A DNA stretch of 64,000 nt from AP-15 sp963781215 (GCA_963781215.1 CAWAFE010000051.1:1-64000), one strand, 5' to 3'. Positions 1 to 9,958 are shown, counted from the first letter of the stretch. Numbers and translations are program-made. The notes: generated by a model from the letters alone, not told the origin.

Positions 1-674
1 TTCGCCACCCGCAGCCGCTTGATGATCTGCTTGACATGCGCCTTGACCGTGCTTTCCGACATAGTCAGCGCGTCGGCGATCAGCTTGTTCGACTTGCCTT
101 CCGAGATCAGCGACAGCACATCACGCTGCCGCCGGGTCAGCTCCGGCCACGAGGGATCGGGCGCCGGCGCCGACCGCACGGCAACGACCGGCTCGCTCAG
201 CACCAATGGCACATAGGTGCCGCCGGCGCGCACCCGCTCGAGCGCCGCGACCAGAACCTTGAGACTGAGGCTCGTCGGCAGGAAGCCGCGGGCGCCGGCA
301 CGCAGGATCGCGTGCGCCCGCTCCGGATCGTCGCAATCGGCGGCGACGAGGATCGGAGTTTGCGGGCTCGCGTCGCTTAGCAATTCCAAATCGGCGAGAT
401 CGATCTGCTGGCATGTCGCGGCGCCTAGGAGGATGACGGCGAACCCCTCCCCCTGTCGCACCAGGCGCGCCAGCTCCGCAACCCCGGCGACATCGGTTAC
501 CCGCCAGCGCCTGGGTTGCATTGCGAGCGCGAGCTTGAGACAGTCGCGGCGCAACCGACTTTGGTCGACAATCGCGAGATGGCGCCGCGCCGGATCGAGC
601 GACCCGGCGGCGACAATCTCCGAAAATTCGGGCGCGGCTTCCCCCGCCCACGCAGCACGCTCGATGCTGTCCAA
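1..674 (-). CDS. LuxR/NarL-type response regulator with degenerate receiver (3' end off the window)
   Basis: The minus strand encodes a receiver-like N-terminus followed by a LuxR-type helix-turn-helix. The HTH is clear: PELTRRQRDVLSLISEGKSN, then SESTVKAHVKQIIKRL, running off base 1, so the last residues are missing. The N-terminal half has the receiver outline (HLAIVDQSRLRRDCLKLAL near residue 30, GARGFLPTSLS before the linker). However, the beta3 phospho-acceptor Asp is replaced (VILLGAAT), and the conserved Lys of the K-P/T motif is a Thr. It is therefore probably not controlled by phosphorylation. No ATG lies in this frame; a TTG at 674 preceded by a GGGAG-like site is the best start. 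It is inferred to be a DNA-binding regulator, with unknown target. Confidence 0.75.
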   Translation of the reverse strand, partial: MDSIERAAWAGEAAPEFSEIVAAGSLDPARRHLAIVDQSRLRRDCLKLALAMQPRRWRVTDVAGVAELARLVRQGEGFAVILLGAATCQQIDLADLELLSDASPQTPILVAADCDDPERAHAILRAGARGFLPTSLSLKVLVAALERVRAGGTYVPLVLSEPVVAVRSAPAPDPSWPELTRRQRDVLSLISEGKSNKLIADALTMSESTVKAHVKQIIKRLRVA

Positions 675-1067
675 CCCGATCTCCCGATTTGCCGATATAT
701 CGCGAGTGGAGCATGAGCCTTCCGGCGCGGACGCGGCGTAAATTTTTGTAAATCGAGGTAACGGTTCGTCAATCCGGCAGCGCGACAGAGCGAGCCAATA
801 CGATTATCCATCTATTTTAGCCATACGAGTTTCATAATTGGGATAAACATATATCATTTAACGTGTTCATATAATCCATAGATCTCTCATATCGTGTATC
901 TGCTCGCTGCCGGGCCCGGGCCGATCACAAAATTGCCTCACTCGGCGGACGATGTCGGCGGTGCGCAAGGGTCGATCCGAAGCCCGCCGCCACGAAATTC
1001 CCTCCGAGCCAAATTCCCCTCGCCCTGCTATCGTCGCGGATCGGACGAATTATGCCGGGAGCCAGAG
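675..1067. other. Intergenic region between the regulator and the LLM cluster
   Basis: No convincing gene. The stretch 760-890 is clearly more AT-rich than its surroundings and lies between divergent genes, so it probably holds their promoters. I could not assign -35/-10 boxes with confidence. The reading frame of the downstream oxidoreductase is open from 894, but that extension does not resemble the family. Confidence 0.5.
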
Positions 1068-2021
1068 ATGCAGTTCGGGTTCAGCCTGCCGGTCGCCGGA
1101 CCGCTGTCGTCGCCGGACAACGTCGCGCGCATCGCAGTCGAAGGCGAGGCGATCGGATACGATTTCGCCTCGTTCAGCGACCACGTCGTGATCCCCCGCG
1201 ACATCGAGGCGAAATACCCTTACAGCGATACAGGCGAATTTCCCAGCGGCTCGCGAGTCGACCGGCACGAGCAGCTGACGGCGGTGGCGTTTGTCGCCGG
1301 CAAGACCTCGCGGCTGCGGCTTGTCACCTCGGTTACCGTGGTGCCGCATCGCCCGGCGGTGCTGCTGGCCAAGATGCTGGCCACGATTGACGTCTTGTCG
1401 AAAGGCCGGTTCACTTTCGGCATCGGCGCCGGCTGGATGAAGGAGGAGTTCGAGGCGCTGGGACTGCCGCCTTTCGCGGAGCGTGGTGCGGTCACCGACG
1501 AGTACCTTTTGGCCTGCCGTGAGCTGTGGACCAGGGACGAGCCGCGCTTCTCCGGCAAATACGTCAATTTTGCCAACATCCTCTTCGCCCCCAAGCCGGT
1601 CCAGAAGCCGCACCCGCCGATCTGGGTCGGCGGCGAAAGCGGGCCGGCCTTGCGCCGCACTGCGCGCCTCGGGGACGCCTGGTATCCGATCGGCACCAAC
1701 CCGCAGCACCGGCTCGATTCGATGAAGCGCTTCGCCGCCGGGGTCGAGCGGCTGCGCCGGCTGACCCGCGAGGCCGGCCGCGACCCCGCGCAGGTCGCGC
1801 TGGCCTACCGCGTCTCCTCCTCGGGCAGGGCACTGCCGGCGCAGGCGAGCGACGGCGAGCGGCGGCTGTTCTCGGGCGAAACCGGCGACATCGTCGGCGA
1901 TCTGCGGGCGTTCCGCGATTTCGGCGTCGCCCATGTCGATTTCGGCTTCGCCGGCGACACCGCTGCGGCGGTGATCGCCAACATGCGCCGCTTCCGCGAG
2001 GACGCGCTCGCCAAGGTTTAG
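1068..2021 (+). CDS. LLM-class (luciferase-like) oxidoreductase, TIGR03619-like
   Basis: A 317-residue protein of the bacterial luciferase-like (TIM-barrel) superfamily. It has the usual N-terminal MQFGFSLPVAG strand, a DVLSKGRFTFGIGAGW signature near residue 105, and the PPIWVGGES strand near 185. Members use F420H2 or FMNH2 to act on small organic substrates; which cofactor is used here is not visible. The frame is open upstream to 894, but the start at 1068 (after GCCAGAG) places the beta1 strand at the N-terminus as in the family. It is the first of four co-directional genes (LLM, Fgd-like, RidA, NtaA-like) with short gaps, so a shared catabolic operon is likely. Confidence 0.85.
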   Translation: MQFGFSLPVAGPLSSPDNVARIAVEGEAIGYDFASFSDHVVIPRDIEAKYPYSDTGEFPSGSRVDRHEQLTAVAFVAGKTSRLRLVTSVTVVPHRPAVLLAKMLATIDVLSKGRFTFGIGAGWMKEEFEALGLPPFAERGAVTDEYLLACRELWTRDEPRFSGKYVNFANILFAPKPVQKPHPPIWVGGESGPALRRTARLGDAWYPIGTNPQHRLDSMKRFAAGVERLRRLTREAGRDPAQVALAYRVSSSGRALPAQASDGERRLFSGETGDIVGDLRAFRDFGVAHVDFGFAGDTAAAVIANMRRFREDALAKV

Positions 2022-2057
2022 GGTACTTGCGACCAACCCATTAAGAAGGAGCAATCC

Positions 2058-3059
2058 GTGCTGAAGCTCGGATACAAGGCGTCGGCCGAGCAATTCGGGC
2101 CGCGCGAGCTGCTGGAGTTTTCCTGCCTGGCCGAACAGGTCGGGTTCGACTCGGTCTTCGTCAGCGACCACTTCCAGCCGTGGAAGCACACTGGCGGGCA
2201 CGCGCCCTCGTCCATTGCCTGGCTCGGCGCGCTCGGCGCCAAGACCAGCCGCGTCGAGATCGGCACCAGCGTCGCCACCCCGACCTTTCGCTATCATCCC
2301 TCGGTCGTGGCGCAGGCCTTCGGCACCCTGGGCGTCATGTTTCCCGGCCGGGTGGTGCTCGGCGTCGGCACCGGCGAGTTGCTGAACGAGGTGCCATCGA
2401 GCGGCGTCAAATGGCCGGGCCCTAAGGAGCGACGCGACCGGCTGCGCGAGGCGATTGCGCTCATAAACAGATTGTGGAGCGAGGACCGGGTCAGCTTCGC
2501 GGGCCAGTTCTATCGCACCGAAAACGCGACGATCTACGACAAGCCCAAGGAGAAGGTGCCGATCTGGGTCGCCGCCTCCGGCCCGCTTGCCGCGGCAATG
2601 GCGGGCCAGGTGGCCGAGGGCTTCATTTGCACCAGCGGGAAGAACCCCCAGCTTTACACCGACTTGGTCGGCAAGGTCGGTGAGGGTCTCGCCCGGGCTC
2701 GCCGCGAGAGCGCGAGCCTTGAGAAGATGATCGAGGTAAAGGTGTCGTTCGACACCGACGCGGTGCGCGCCAGGGAGGATACAAGGCACTGGGCGGCGCT
2801 CGCCTTGTCGCCCGAGGAAAAGGTCGGGGTCGAGGACCCGGTCGAGATGGAGAGGCTCGCCGCCGCCCTGTCGCTCGACCGCGCCGCCAGCCGCTGGATC
2901 GTCTCGGCCGACCCCGAGGAGCAGGTCGAGCAGATCCGCCCCTATGTCGAGCTTGGCTTCCATCACCTGGTCTTCCATGCCCCCGGTCCCGACCAGGCCC
3001 GTTTCTTGCGGCTCTACGCCGAAAAGGTGCTGCCACTGCTGCGCAAGAAGCTCGGCTGA
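2058..3059 (+). CDS. fgd: F420-dependent glucose-6-phosphate dehydrogenase homologue
   Basis: A 333-residue LLM protein closely matching the actinobacterial Fgd family along its whole length (family about 336 residues). It oxidises glucose 6-phosphate to 6-phosphogluconolactone, reducing coenzyme F420. It shows the F420/substrate motif SDHFQPWKHTGGHAP (Asp37, His38, Trp42), GVGTGELLNE with the catalytic-type Glu, and residues matching the phosphate-binding set of Fgd1: the Lys in CTSGK, the Lys in SPEEK and the Arg in ASRWIV. The GTG start at 2058 follows AAGGAG with good spacing. Fgd is best known from mycobacteria, so its presence in a proteobacterium-like contig is notable. A related F420 enzyme with another sugar phosphate or alcohol substrate is the main alternative. 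Confidence 0.85.
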   Translation: MLKLGYKASAEQFGPRELLEFSCLAEQVGFDSVFVSDHFQPWKHTGGHAPSSIAWLGALGAKTSRVEIGTSVATPTFRYHPSVVAQAFGTLGVMFPGRVVLGVGTGELLNEVPSSGVKWPGPKERRDRLREAIALINRLWSEDRVSFAGQFYRTENATIYDKPKEKVPIWVAASGPLAAAMAGQVAEGFICTSGKNPQLYTDLVGKVGEGLARARRESASLEKMIEVKVSFDTDAVRAREDTRHWAALALSPEEKVGVEDPVEMERLAAALSLDRAASRWIVSADPEEQVEQIRPYVELGFHHLVFHAPGPDQARFLRLYAEKVLPLLRKKLG

Positions 3060-3131
3060 CGACGGCGAAACCGGGTTGCGCTGGCTCGGCCGGAGGCTAA
3101 GCTCGGCGTCTTCGCAGCAGGAGCCGAGCTC

Positions 3132-3533
3132 ATGAGCAGCATCGTCCGCGCCACCAGCCCCGTAGTGCCCGAGCCGCCGGCCGGCACCTGGTCGAATTGC
3201 CTGGTGGAGGGCGGCATCGCCTATGTCGCCGGGATGACCGCCCGCGCCGCGGGTCAGATCGGCGTCGAGGGTGACGAATACGTGCAGGCGAAGGCGATCT
3301 TCGCCAAGATCCGCCATCTGCTCGAGGCCGCCGGCGGCAATATGGCCGATGTGGTCAAGGTGACGATCTTCGTCACCGACATCAGCCGGCGCGAGGAAGT
3401 GTGGCGGGCCCGGCGCGAGGCCTTCACCGGCAATTTCCCGGTCTCGACCCTGGTCCAGGTGGCGGCGCTGGCCGACCCCTCGCTCAAGGTCGAAATCGAC
3501 GCGGTCGCCCATATCGGCGCCAGCCAACGCTGA
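3132..3533 (+). CDS. RidA/YjgF-family protein
   Basis: A 133-residue RidA-family (YjgF/YER057c/UK114) protein. The family forms trimers that hydrolyse reactive enamines/imines, or act as specialised deaminases in catabolic operons. Visible hallmarks are the N-terminal GGIAYVAGMTARAA segment, the ADVVKVTIFVTDIS core near residue 75 and VAALADPSLKVEIDAVA near the end. The usual catalytic Arg of the RidA subgroup (in PxR(S/T)xxxV) is not in its standard context (here NFPVSTLVQV), so this is more likely a RidA-related subgroup member than a canonical imine deaminase. It lies between two LLM oxidoreductases, suggesting that it handles an intermediate of the same pathway. Confidence 0.85.
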   Translation: MSSIVRATSPVVPEPPAGTWSNCLVEGGIAYVAGMTARAAGQIGVEGDEYVQAKAIFAKIRHLLEAAGGNMADVVKVTIFVTDISRREEVWRARREAFTGNFPVSTLVQVAALADPSLKVEIDAVAHIGASQR

Positions 3534-3601
3534 GCCGACAAGTTCCACCCCGGCGGCGCCGGCGGGCGAGCGCAGAGCGGGGGCCAACCGGGAACGACGC
3601 C

Positions 3602-4945
3602 ATGAAGCGGCAATTGCACCTGAACCTGTTCTTTCACAGCCGCGGGCACCACGAGGCGTCGTGGCGGCATCCGGCCTCGTCGCCGTTGGCGCTGACCGAC
3701 ATCCGCTATTACCAGGATCTGGCGCAGCGGGCGGAGGCGGCACATTTCGACTCGGTATTCCTGGCCGACCAGCTGGCGCTCGGCGAGGACGTCGCGCAGG
3801 CGGCGCGCACCTGGCTCGAACCGGTTACCGTGCTGGCCGCGGTGGCGGTGTCGACCAGCCACATCGGTATGATCGCCACGGCCTCGACCACCTACACCGA
3901 GCCCTTCAATCTGGCGCGCCAGTTCGCCTCGCTCGACCACATCAGCGACGGGCGCGTCGCCTGGAACATAGTCACCTCGTGGCTCGCCGCGGCGGCGCGC
4001 AATTTCGGCGGCTCTGGCCAGGTCAGCCACGCCGACCGTTATGCCCGCGGCGAGGAATTCATGAGCGTGGTCAAGGCGCTGTGGGACAGCTGGGCCGAGG
4101 ACGCGGTCGCCGACGATCGGGTAGGTGGGCAGTATGCTCGGCCGGAGCGTATCCGCCCGATCAACCACCGCGGCGACTTCTATCAGGTAGCGGGGCCGCT
4201 GAACATGCCACGCTGCCCGCAGGGACGCCCGGTGCTGGTGCAGGCGGGATCGTCGGACACCGGTCGCCGGTTTGCCGCCCGGCATGCCGAAGCGGTTTTC
4301 ACCGCCCATGTCGAGAAACGGACGGCGCAGGAATTCTACGCCGACCTGAAGGCGCGGGCGGCGGCCGAGGGGCGGGCGTCCGACCAAGTGCTGGTCCTTC
4401 CGGGGCTCAGCCCGATGATCGGCTCGACCGAGGCCGAGGCGCGGCGGCTGGCGCGCGAGGTCGACGACCTCACCGATCCCGAGGTCGGGCGCAAGCGGCT
4501 CTCCGGCCGGTTCGGCGGGCACGATTTCTCGCACCTGCCGCTGGACCGCCCGCTCTCGCCCGAGGATTTCCCCGACCCCGACACGGTTGAGGCGGCGCGC
4601 AGCCGGACCGAGGTGATCCTGAACCTGGTGCGGCGCGACAGGCCGAGCTTGCGGCAATTGCTCGGCTACCTCGCCGGCGCCCGCGGCCATTACGTGACCG
4701 CCGGCACACCCGAGCAGATCGCCGATCTGATCGAGGACTGGTTCGCCGAGGGTGCGGCCGACGGCTTCAACATCATGCCGCCCCTGTTGCCGGCGCAGCT
4801 CGACGTCTTCGCCGCCGAGGTGATTCCGCTCTTGCAGCGCCGTGGCCTCTTCCGCACGGAATACGAGGGTAAGACCTTGCGCGAGCATTACGGCCTCTCC
4901 TGGCCAAAGAGCGCCTTCGGCGAGGCCGCGGTGCCGGAAGCCTAA
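3602..4945 (+). CDS. NtaA/SnaA/DmoA-family FMNH2-dependent monooxygenase
   Basis: A 447-residue member of the NtaA/DszA/DmoA flavin-dependent monooxygenases, which use reduced FMN from a separate reductase to hydroxylate or cleave C-N or C-S bonds. Typical features are the start RQLHLNLFFHSRGHHEASWR, FDSVFLADQLAL near residue 55, the SLDHISDGRVAWNIVTS segment near 115, and SPVLVQAG-like RPVLVQAGSS near 215. The frame is open well upstream (to 3401), but the ATG at 3602 gives the family's N-terminus. It is the last gene of the LLM/RidA set. No flavin reductase is in the window. The substrate cannot be read from sequence. Confidence 0.85.
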   Translation: MKRQLHLNLFFHSRGHHEASWRHPASSPLALTDIRYYQDLAQRAEAAHFDSVFLADQLALGEDVAQAARTWLEPVTVLAAVAVSTSHIGMIATASTTYTEPFNLARQFASLDHISDGRVAWNIVTSWLAAAARNFGGSGQVSHADRYARGEEFMSVVKALWDSWAEDAVADDRVGGQYARPERIRPINHRGDFYQVAGPLNMPRCPQGRPVLVQAGSSDTGRRFAARHAEAVFTAHVEKRTAQEFYADLKARAAAEGRASDQVLVLPGLSPMIGSTEAEARRLAREVDDLTDPEVGRKRLSGRFGGHDFSHLPLDRPLSPEDFPDPDTVEAARSRTEVILNLVRRDRPSLRQLLGYLAGARGHYVTAGTPEQIADLIEDWFAEGAADGFNIMPPLLPAQLDVFAAEVIPLLQRRGLFRTEYEGKTLREHYGLSWPKSAFGEAAVPEA

Positions 4946-5185
4946 TAGGGCGGGCGATCCCCGAGAGCAGGCGAGCGCCCCCACTCCCGCTCCGCCGCTG
5001 CTTTCGCTGTTGTCTGCAAGGAATCTACAGCTACTGACCAACGCACCATCCGCCAGATCCCGATCGGCTGCCGCCGGGCTGAGCGACCGAACTATAGGGT
5101 CCCATTATGTCGATTTTACCGCCGGGGCATCGCGGCGGGCCGGGCCTGGATCCGGTCGCAGGCCGCCTGGGGACGCCCCCGCGCC
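4946..5185. other. Intergenic region, convergent gene ends
   Basis: 240 bases between the convergent ends of the monooxygenase gene and the first giant repeat gene. I see no gene and no clear GC-hairpin/T-tract terminator. Confidence 0.4.
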
Positions 5186-5639
5186 TCAGGCGACGAAGAA
5201 GAGGTCGGTAGTGGCGAGGGTGGGGTGGGTGGTCAAGGTGGCGATCAGCCGGGAGGCACCTGCGCCGCTGCCGTCGGCGTCGTAAGAGAGGGCGCCGCTG
5301 GTGCTGTTATAGGCAAAACGCTGGGCGGTGGTGGTAAAGCTGCCGTTGCTCTGCGGCGAGAACAGGCTCGCCGGCAAGGCCTGCGGCGTGGCGCTGGCGC
5401 CGGCGAGGCCGAGGCCGAACCCGGCGTTGGAGAGGGCGATCCGGTCGCTGGCATGGGTAAAGTCGGCGATCGTGTCGGTGTCGGCACGGCGGCCGAGCCC
5501 GGCGTGGTCAATTCGAACAGATCGGCCCCGCCGCCGCCGGTCATCGCCGCATGCGGCCCGGCGATCAAGGTATCGCGCCGGCCCCGCCCTTGAGCGAGTC
5601 GCTGCCGAAACCGCCGACCGGATCACCCGGTTCGATCCG

Positions 5640-7580
5640 GTCAGCGCCGAGGCATTGACGGTGTTGCCGCCGTTGCCGCCATAGACCGTGATCGCCGCTC
5701 CCGCTCACCCCGGCGAAGTTCGCATTGGCCAGGATCAGGCTGTTGGCGCCGCCATCGGCCAGGGAATAGATCTCGACCCCGCTGACCCCGCCGGCCGCAA
5801 CCGTCCCGGCGCTCGTCATCGCCAGCTGGTCGCTGCCGGCCCCGCCAGAGACCTTGTCCGCCGCCGTCAGGTTCGCCGCCGAGAACTCGAAGATGTCGTT
5901 GCCGGCCCCACCGGTGAACACGATCCTTGCCGCGCCGCCGATCAGCACCACCCGGTTCGGTCCGGTCAGCGCCGAGGCATTGACGGTGTTGCCGGCGTTG
6001 CCGCCATCGACCGTGATCGTCGTCCCGGTCACCCCGGCAAAGTTCGCATTGACAGGATCAGGCTGTTCGCCCCGCCATTGGCCAGCTCATAGGTCTCGAC
6101 CCCGCTGACCCCGCCCGCCGAACCGTCCCGGCGGTGGTCATCACCAGCTGATCGGTGCCGACCCGCCCTTACCATATCGGTCGCCGCCAGGGTAGCCGCC
6201 GAGAACATGAAGATTCGCTGCCCGCCCCGCCGGTGAACTTGTCGTTGCCCGCCCCGCCGACCATGACCACCCGGTTCGCCCCGGTCAGCGCCGAGGCATT
6301 GACGGTGTTGCCGGCATTGCCGCCATTGACCCTGATGACGCTGCCAGTGACGCCGGTGAAGTTGGCGTTGACCAGGGTCAGGCAGTTGGCCCCGCCATTG
6401 GCCAGCGCATAGGTCTCGACCCCGCTGACCCCGCCCGCCGCGACCGTGCCGGCGGTGGTCATCACCAGCTGGTCGCTGCCGGTCCCGCCCTTGACCGTAT
6501 CGCTCGCCGCCAGAGTGGCCGCGGTGAACTCGAAGATATCGTTCCCGGCGCCGCCGGTGAAGATATCCTTGCCGGCGCCGCCGACCAGCACCACCCGGTT
6601 CGACCCGGTCAGCGCCGAGGCATTGACGGTGTTGCCGGCGATTGCCGCCATAGACCGTGATCGACGCGCCGGTCACCCCGGTGAAGTTGGCGTCGTCAAG
6701 GCTCAGGCTGTTCGCCGCCGCCATTGGCCAGCTCGTAAACCTCGACCCCGCTGACCCCGCCAGCCGCGACCGTCCCGGCCGTGGTCATGTCCAGATAATC
6801 GGTGCCGGGCCGCCCTCACCGTGTCGGCCGCCGCCAGGTTAGCCGCGGTAAACATGAAGATGTCGCTGCCGGCCCCGCCGGTAAACAAATCCGTGCCGAC
6901 GCCGCCGACCAAGACCACCCGGTTCGCCCCGGTCACCGCCGAGGCATTGACCGTGTTGCCGGCATTGCCGCCATCGACCCTGATGACGCTGCCGGTCACC
7001 CCGGTGAAGTTGCCGTTGACCAGGGTCAGGCTGTTGGCCCCGCCATTGGCCAGCGATAGGTCTCGACCCCGCTGACCCCGCCCGCCAGAACCGTGCCGGC
7101 GGTGGTCATCACCAGCTGATCGGTGCCGGGCCCGCCCGCGACCGTGTCGCTCGCCGCCAGGGAAGCCGCGGTGAACTCGAAGATATCGTTGCCGGCGCCG
7201 CCGGTGAACACATCCTTGCCGACGCCGCCGACCATCACCACCCGGTTCGCCCCGGTCAGCGCCGAGGCATTGACGGTGTTGCCGGCATTGCCGCCATAGA
7301 CCGTGATCGACGCTCCCGGTCACGCCGGTGAAGTTGGCGTTCGTCGAGAGTCAGGCTGTTCGCCCCGCCATTGGCCAGCTCGTAAACCTCGACCCCGCTG
7401 ACCCCGCCCGCCGGAACCGTCCCGGCGGTCGTCATCACCAGCTGGTCGCTGCCCGCCGCCGCCCTTGACCGTGTCGGTCGCCGCTAGGGTCGCCGCGGGA
7501 ACTCGAAGATGTCGTTGCCCGCCCCGCCGGTGAAGACATCGTTGCCGGCGGCGCCGACAAAGACCACCCGGTTCGGCGTC
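5640..7580 (-). repeat. Six tandem 324-bp units (108-residue RTX-like repeat), array 1
   Basis: The anchor gcattgacggtgttgccg recurs about every 316-333 bases (near 5654, 5977, 6297, 6630, 6946 and 7268). Each unit translates to GNTVNASALTG, VGGAGKDVFTGGAGNDIFEF, LAASDTVxGGxGxDQLVM, TTAGTVxAGGVSGVETY and LANGGANSLTLxNxNFTGVTG. The GGAGxDxF turns resemble, but do not exactly match, the calcium-binding GGxGxDxUx nonapeptide. Several units carry a one-base gain or loss relative to their neighbours. Confidence 0.85.
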
Positions 7581-8159
7581 GGCGCTCACAATTGTGATGC
7601 TCTGCGCCGGCGAGGCGGGACTGGGGTTGGCGGCGACATCGACCTCGCTCGCGCTCAGGCTATGCGCGCCAATCGCGAGCGGGTTCGCCGTGGTGATCGA
7701 CCAGCCGCCGCCCGCCGCCACCGTCGCTGTCCCGATCGCTGTCGTGCCATCGAAGAGGGTGACGGTGTCGCCGGCTTCGCCCTTGCCGGCAACCGTAACC
7801 GTGTCGCCCGACGCTCCCTTGTCCGCCGCCACCGCAAAGCTCAGCCCCGAGGGCGCCGGCGCCGAAATCTTGATCGTCAGCTTTAGCGCCGCCGAGGCGG
7901 CGCTCGCGCCGCTCGTGGCGCTCGTCTCGGTCGCGGTCAGGGTATGCACCCCCGCCGCCAGGGCGCTCGTCGGCGTCACCGACCAGGCGCCGCCTGCCGC
8001 CACCGTCGCGGTGCCGATCGCCTTCGCCCGTCGTACAACGTCACCGTATCCCCGGCCGCGCCCTTGCCGGTGATCACCGGCTTCGTCACATTGGTGATCC
8101 GGTCGCCCTTAACCCCGCTGTCCGACCCCGCCGCCAGCGCCAGCCCCGTCGGCGGGGCC

Positions 8160-9400
8160 GGAGGAAAGACTTTAAACCCGGTATCGGTCAGTTCGAACAC
8201 CGTGCCAGCGCCGTAGGCTGCGTTCAATCCACCCTGCTGTGTCGTGCCGAAGAGGTCCCCGACGGCGTCGGCGATCAGACCCCCAGTCGGGTCTGATCCG
8301 TTGGTCACGTTGTCGAAGGTGAAGCAGACGTGGCTCGGCGTAGTCGCGTAACTGCCGCCAGGTTCTTGGCGATCTCGAACACCGTGCCAAAGTCGTGCGC
8401 CCCGCCGCCCGCTGTTGTACCGAATAGGTCCCCGGCAGCGTCCATGAGCAGTCCGTCCTAGGGCTTGCCCCGTCGGCACCGTCGAAAGTGGCCAGTGTCG
8501 TCGACGTGCTGCCATAGCTGCCGCTGGTCTTGACGATCTCGAACACCGTGCCATCGTCGCTGCTCGGGCCGCCTCCGTCTCGCCGAAGAGATCCCCCGCG
8601 GCGTCTATGATCAAACCGTTCGGGTTTGACCCGTTGGTGCCGTTCAAACCTGACCAGTATCGTCGGAGATAGCTGGCGTAGCCGGTGCTGGTTTTCGCGA
8701 TCTCGAATACCGAGCCATCATAGCCGGGGACCTGTCCCAGTGCCTACGTCGCGCCGAACAGATCCCCGGCGGCGTCCATGACGAGACCGGGCTCAAGATA
8801 TTCAGAGACCTCTGGGTTATTCCAGTTGACCAGTACGGTTGGCGTGTTGGCGTAGCCGCCGCCCGTTTTGACGACCTCGAACACCGTGCCCCCGCCGCCC
8901 TGCGCTATGCCGAAGAGGTCGCCGGCGGCGTCGGCGATCAGCGCGCCATCAGGGCTGGCCCCGTCGGTGCCGTTGAAGTTGACTAACGTGATCGGCGTGC
9001 CGGGATAGCTGCGCGCCGGTTTCTGAAAGGGTCTCGAACACCGTGCCATCGCCGTTCGTCCCGCCGACCGCTGTTGTGCCGAACAAGTCTCCGGCGGTGT
9101 CAGCGATCAGACCGCCCACAGGGGATTTCCCGTTAGTGCCGTTGAAGCTGGCCAATGTGGTTGGCGTGCTGGCGTAGCCGGTGCTGGTCTTGGCGATCGA
9201 CACCGTGCCATCGCCGAACGGGCCACCGCCATTGCCGTACTGCCGCCCCCCTGCCCCTCCGTTGTACCGAACAGGTCCCCGGCGGGGTCGGCGATCGACC
9301 GGCCCCCGGGAATCCCGTTTTCGTGCCGTTCGCAAGTTTACCAGCGTGGTCAAGGAGGGGATTCGGGTAAGCCTGCCCGAGACCGTTGCGCTGCCATAGT
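8160..9400 (-). repeat. GloVer (TIGR03803-like) repeat block
   Basis: The translation in shifting frames repeatedly gives GTVFEIVKTSGSYGSTSTTL, ATFDGADGASP and LIADAAGDLFGTTxxGG. The phasing of the anchor 'tcgaacaccgtgcc' (near 8193, 8375, 8536, 8708, 8877, 9034) is about 160-180 bases. The repeat family is named from Gloeobacter/Verrucomicrobia proteins and probably forms a beta-propeller-like fold. Confidence 0.75.
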
Positions 9401-9958
9401 AGGTCTCTGGCGTTGGAACCCCATTGGGGTATACCGTTCGCTGGATATCAAATTTCGCTGAGGCACTGACTGATATCGCCGTCCGATCCGCGTTGAAGCT
9501 TACCGTTTCGACGAGACTGATACCGAATTCCGTGCCGAGAGGACCCAACTGCACCTTAAAGTCGGAAAGACTGGTTATACCCGACAGGTTTACAACATCA
9601 ATCGGGTAGTCAAATGTATAACTCGATCCATTAAAGTAATGGTTTGTTTGGCTGATTTTACCCGACAAAGTTATACTATCGTTTATGACGCCGCCGGCTC
9701 CTACAGTCAGCGACAGGGTCGTGACGACCGATCCGGAAGCGTCGAATGTATCGCCCAGACTATCGCGGGCGGAGCCGCTAGCTGTTAATGTTCCTTTATA
9801 GGATGTATTATAGGTTGTCATTCCCGTCTCCCGATCTCTCCATCATCGAAAGCCCCGCCTTGCGTGCGACGAGTTGGGCTGTGTGGGGGAATTGCTTCCT
9901 GCCTTCGAGCAGACAGAGAGTGTTCGCCCTCGGTCGCCATACCACCCGCTGGACCACC

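Larger units (their letters stand above)
5186..9821 (-). pseudogene. Giant repeat protein 1: GloVer repeats + Ig-like + RTX-like repeats + T1SS-type C-terminus (frame broken)
   Basis: Read on the minus strand, the pieces add up to one protein of about 1500 residues split by many single-base frame shifts. In order: a beta-rich N-terminal domain (start MTTYNTSYKGTLTASG at 9821); at least six GloVer-type repeats (TIGR03803-like: GTVFEIVKT..., LIADAAGDLFGTT) at 9400-8160; two Ig-like domains (SGDTVTVAGKGEAGDTVTLF) at about 8160-7600; six units of a 108-residue repeat rich in GGAGNDIFEF-type turns; and a C-terminal domain ending in DLFFVA. A hydrophobic extreme C-terminus after glycine-rich repeats is typical of type I secretion substrates. 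The export genes lie a few kb away. Either a decayed gene or an intact one with assembly errors. Confidence 0.7.

Noticed and set aside
1050..3743. 897-codon open frame on the minus strand, opposite the LLM genes, and a 595-codon one at 3254-5041
   Set aside because: Both are antisense shadows of well-supported plus-strand genes. In high-GC DNA the opposite strand stays open, and the translations (Arg/Gly/Leu/Asp-rich, no domain) match nothing.
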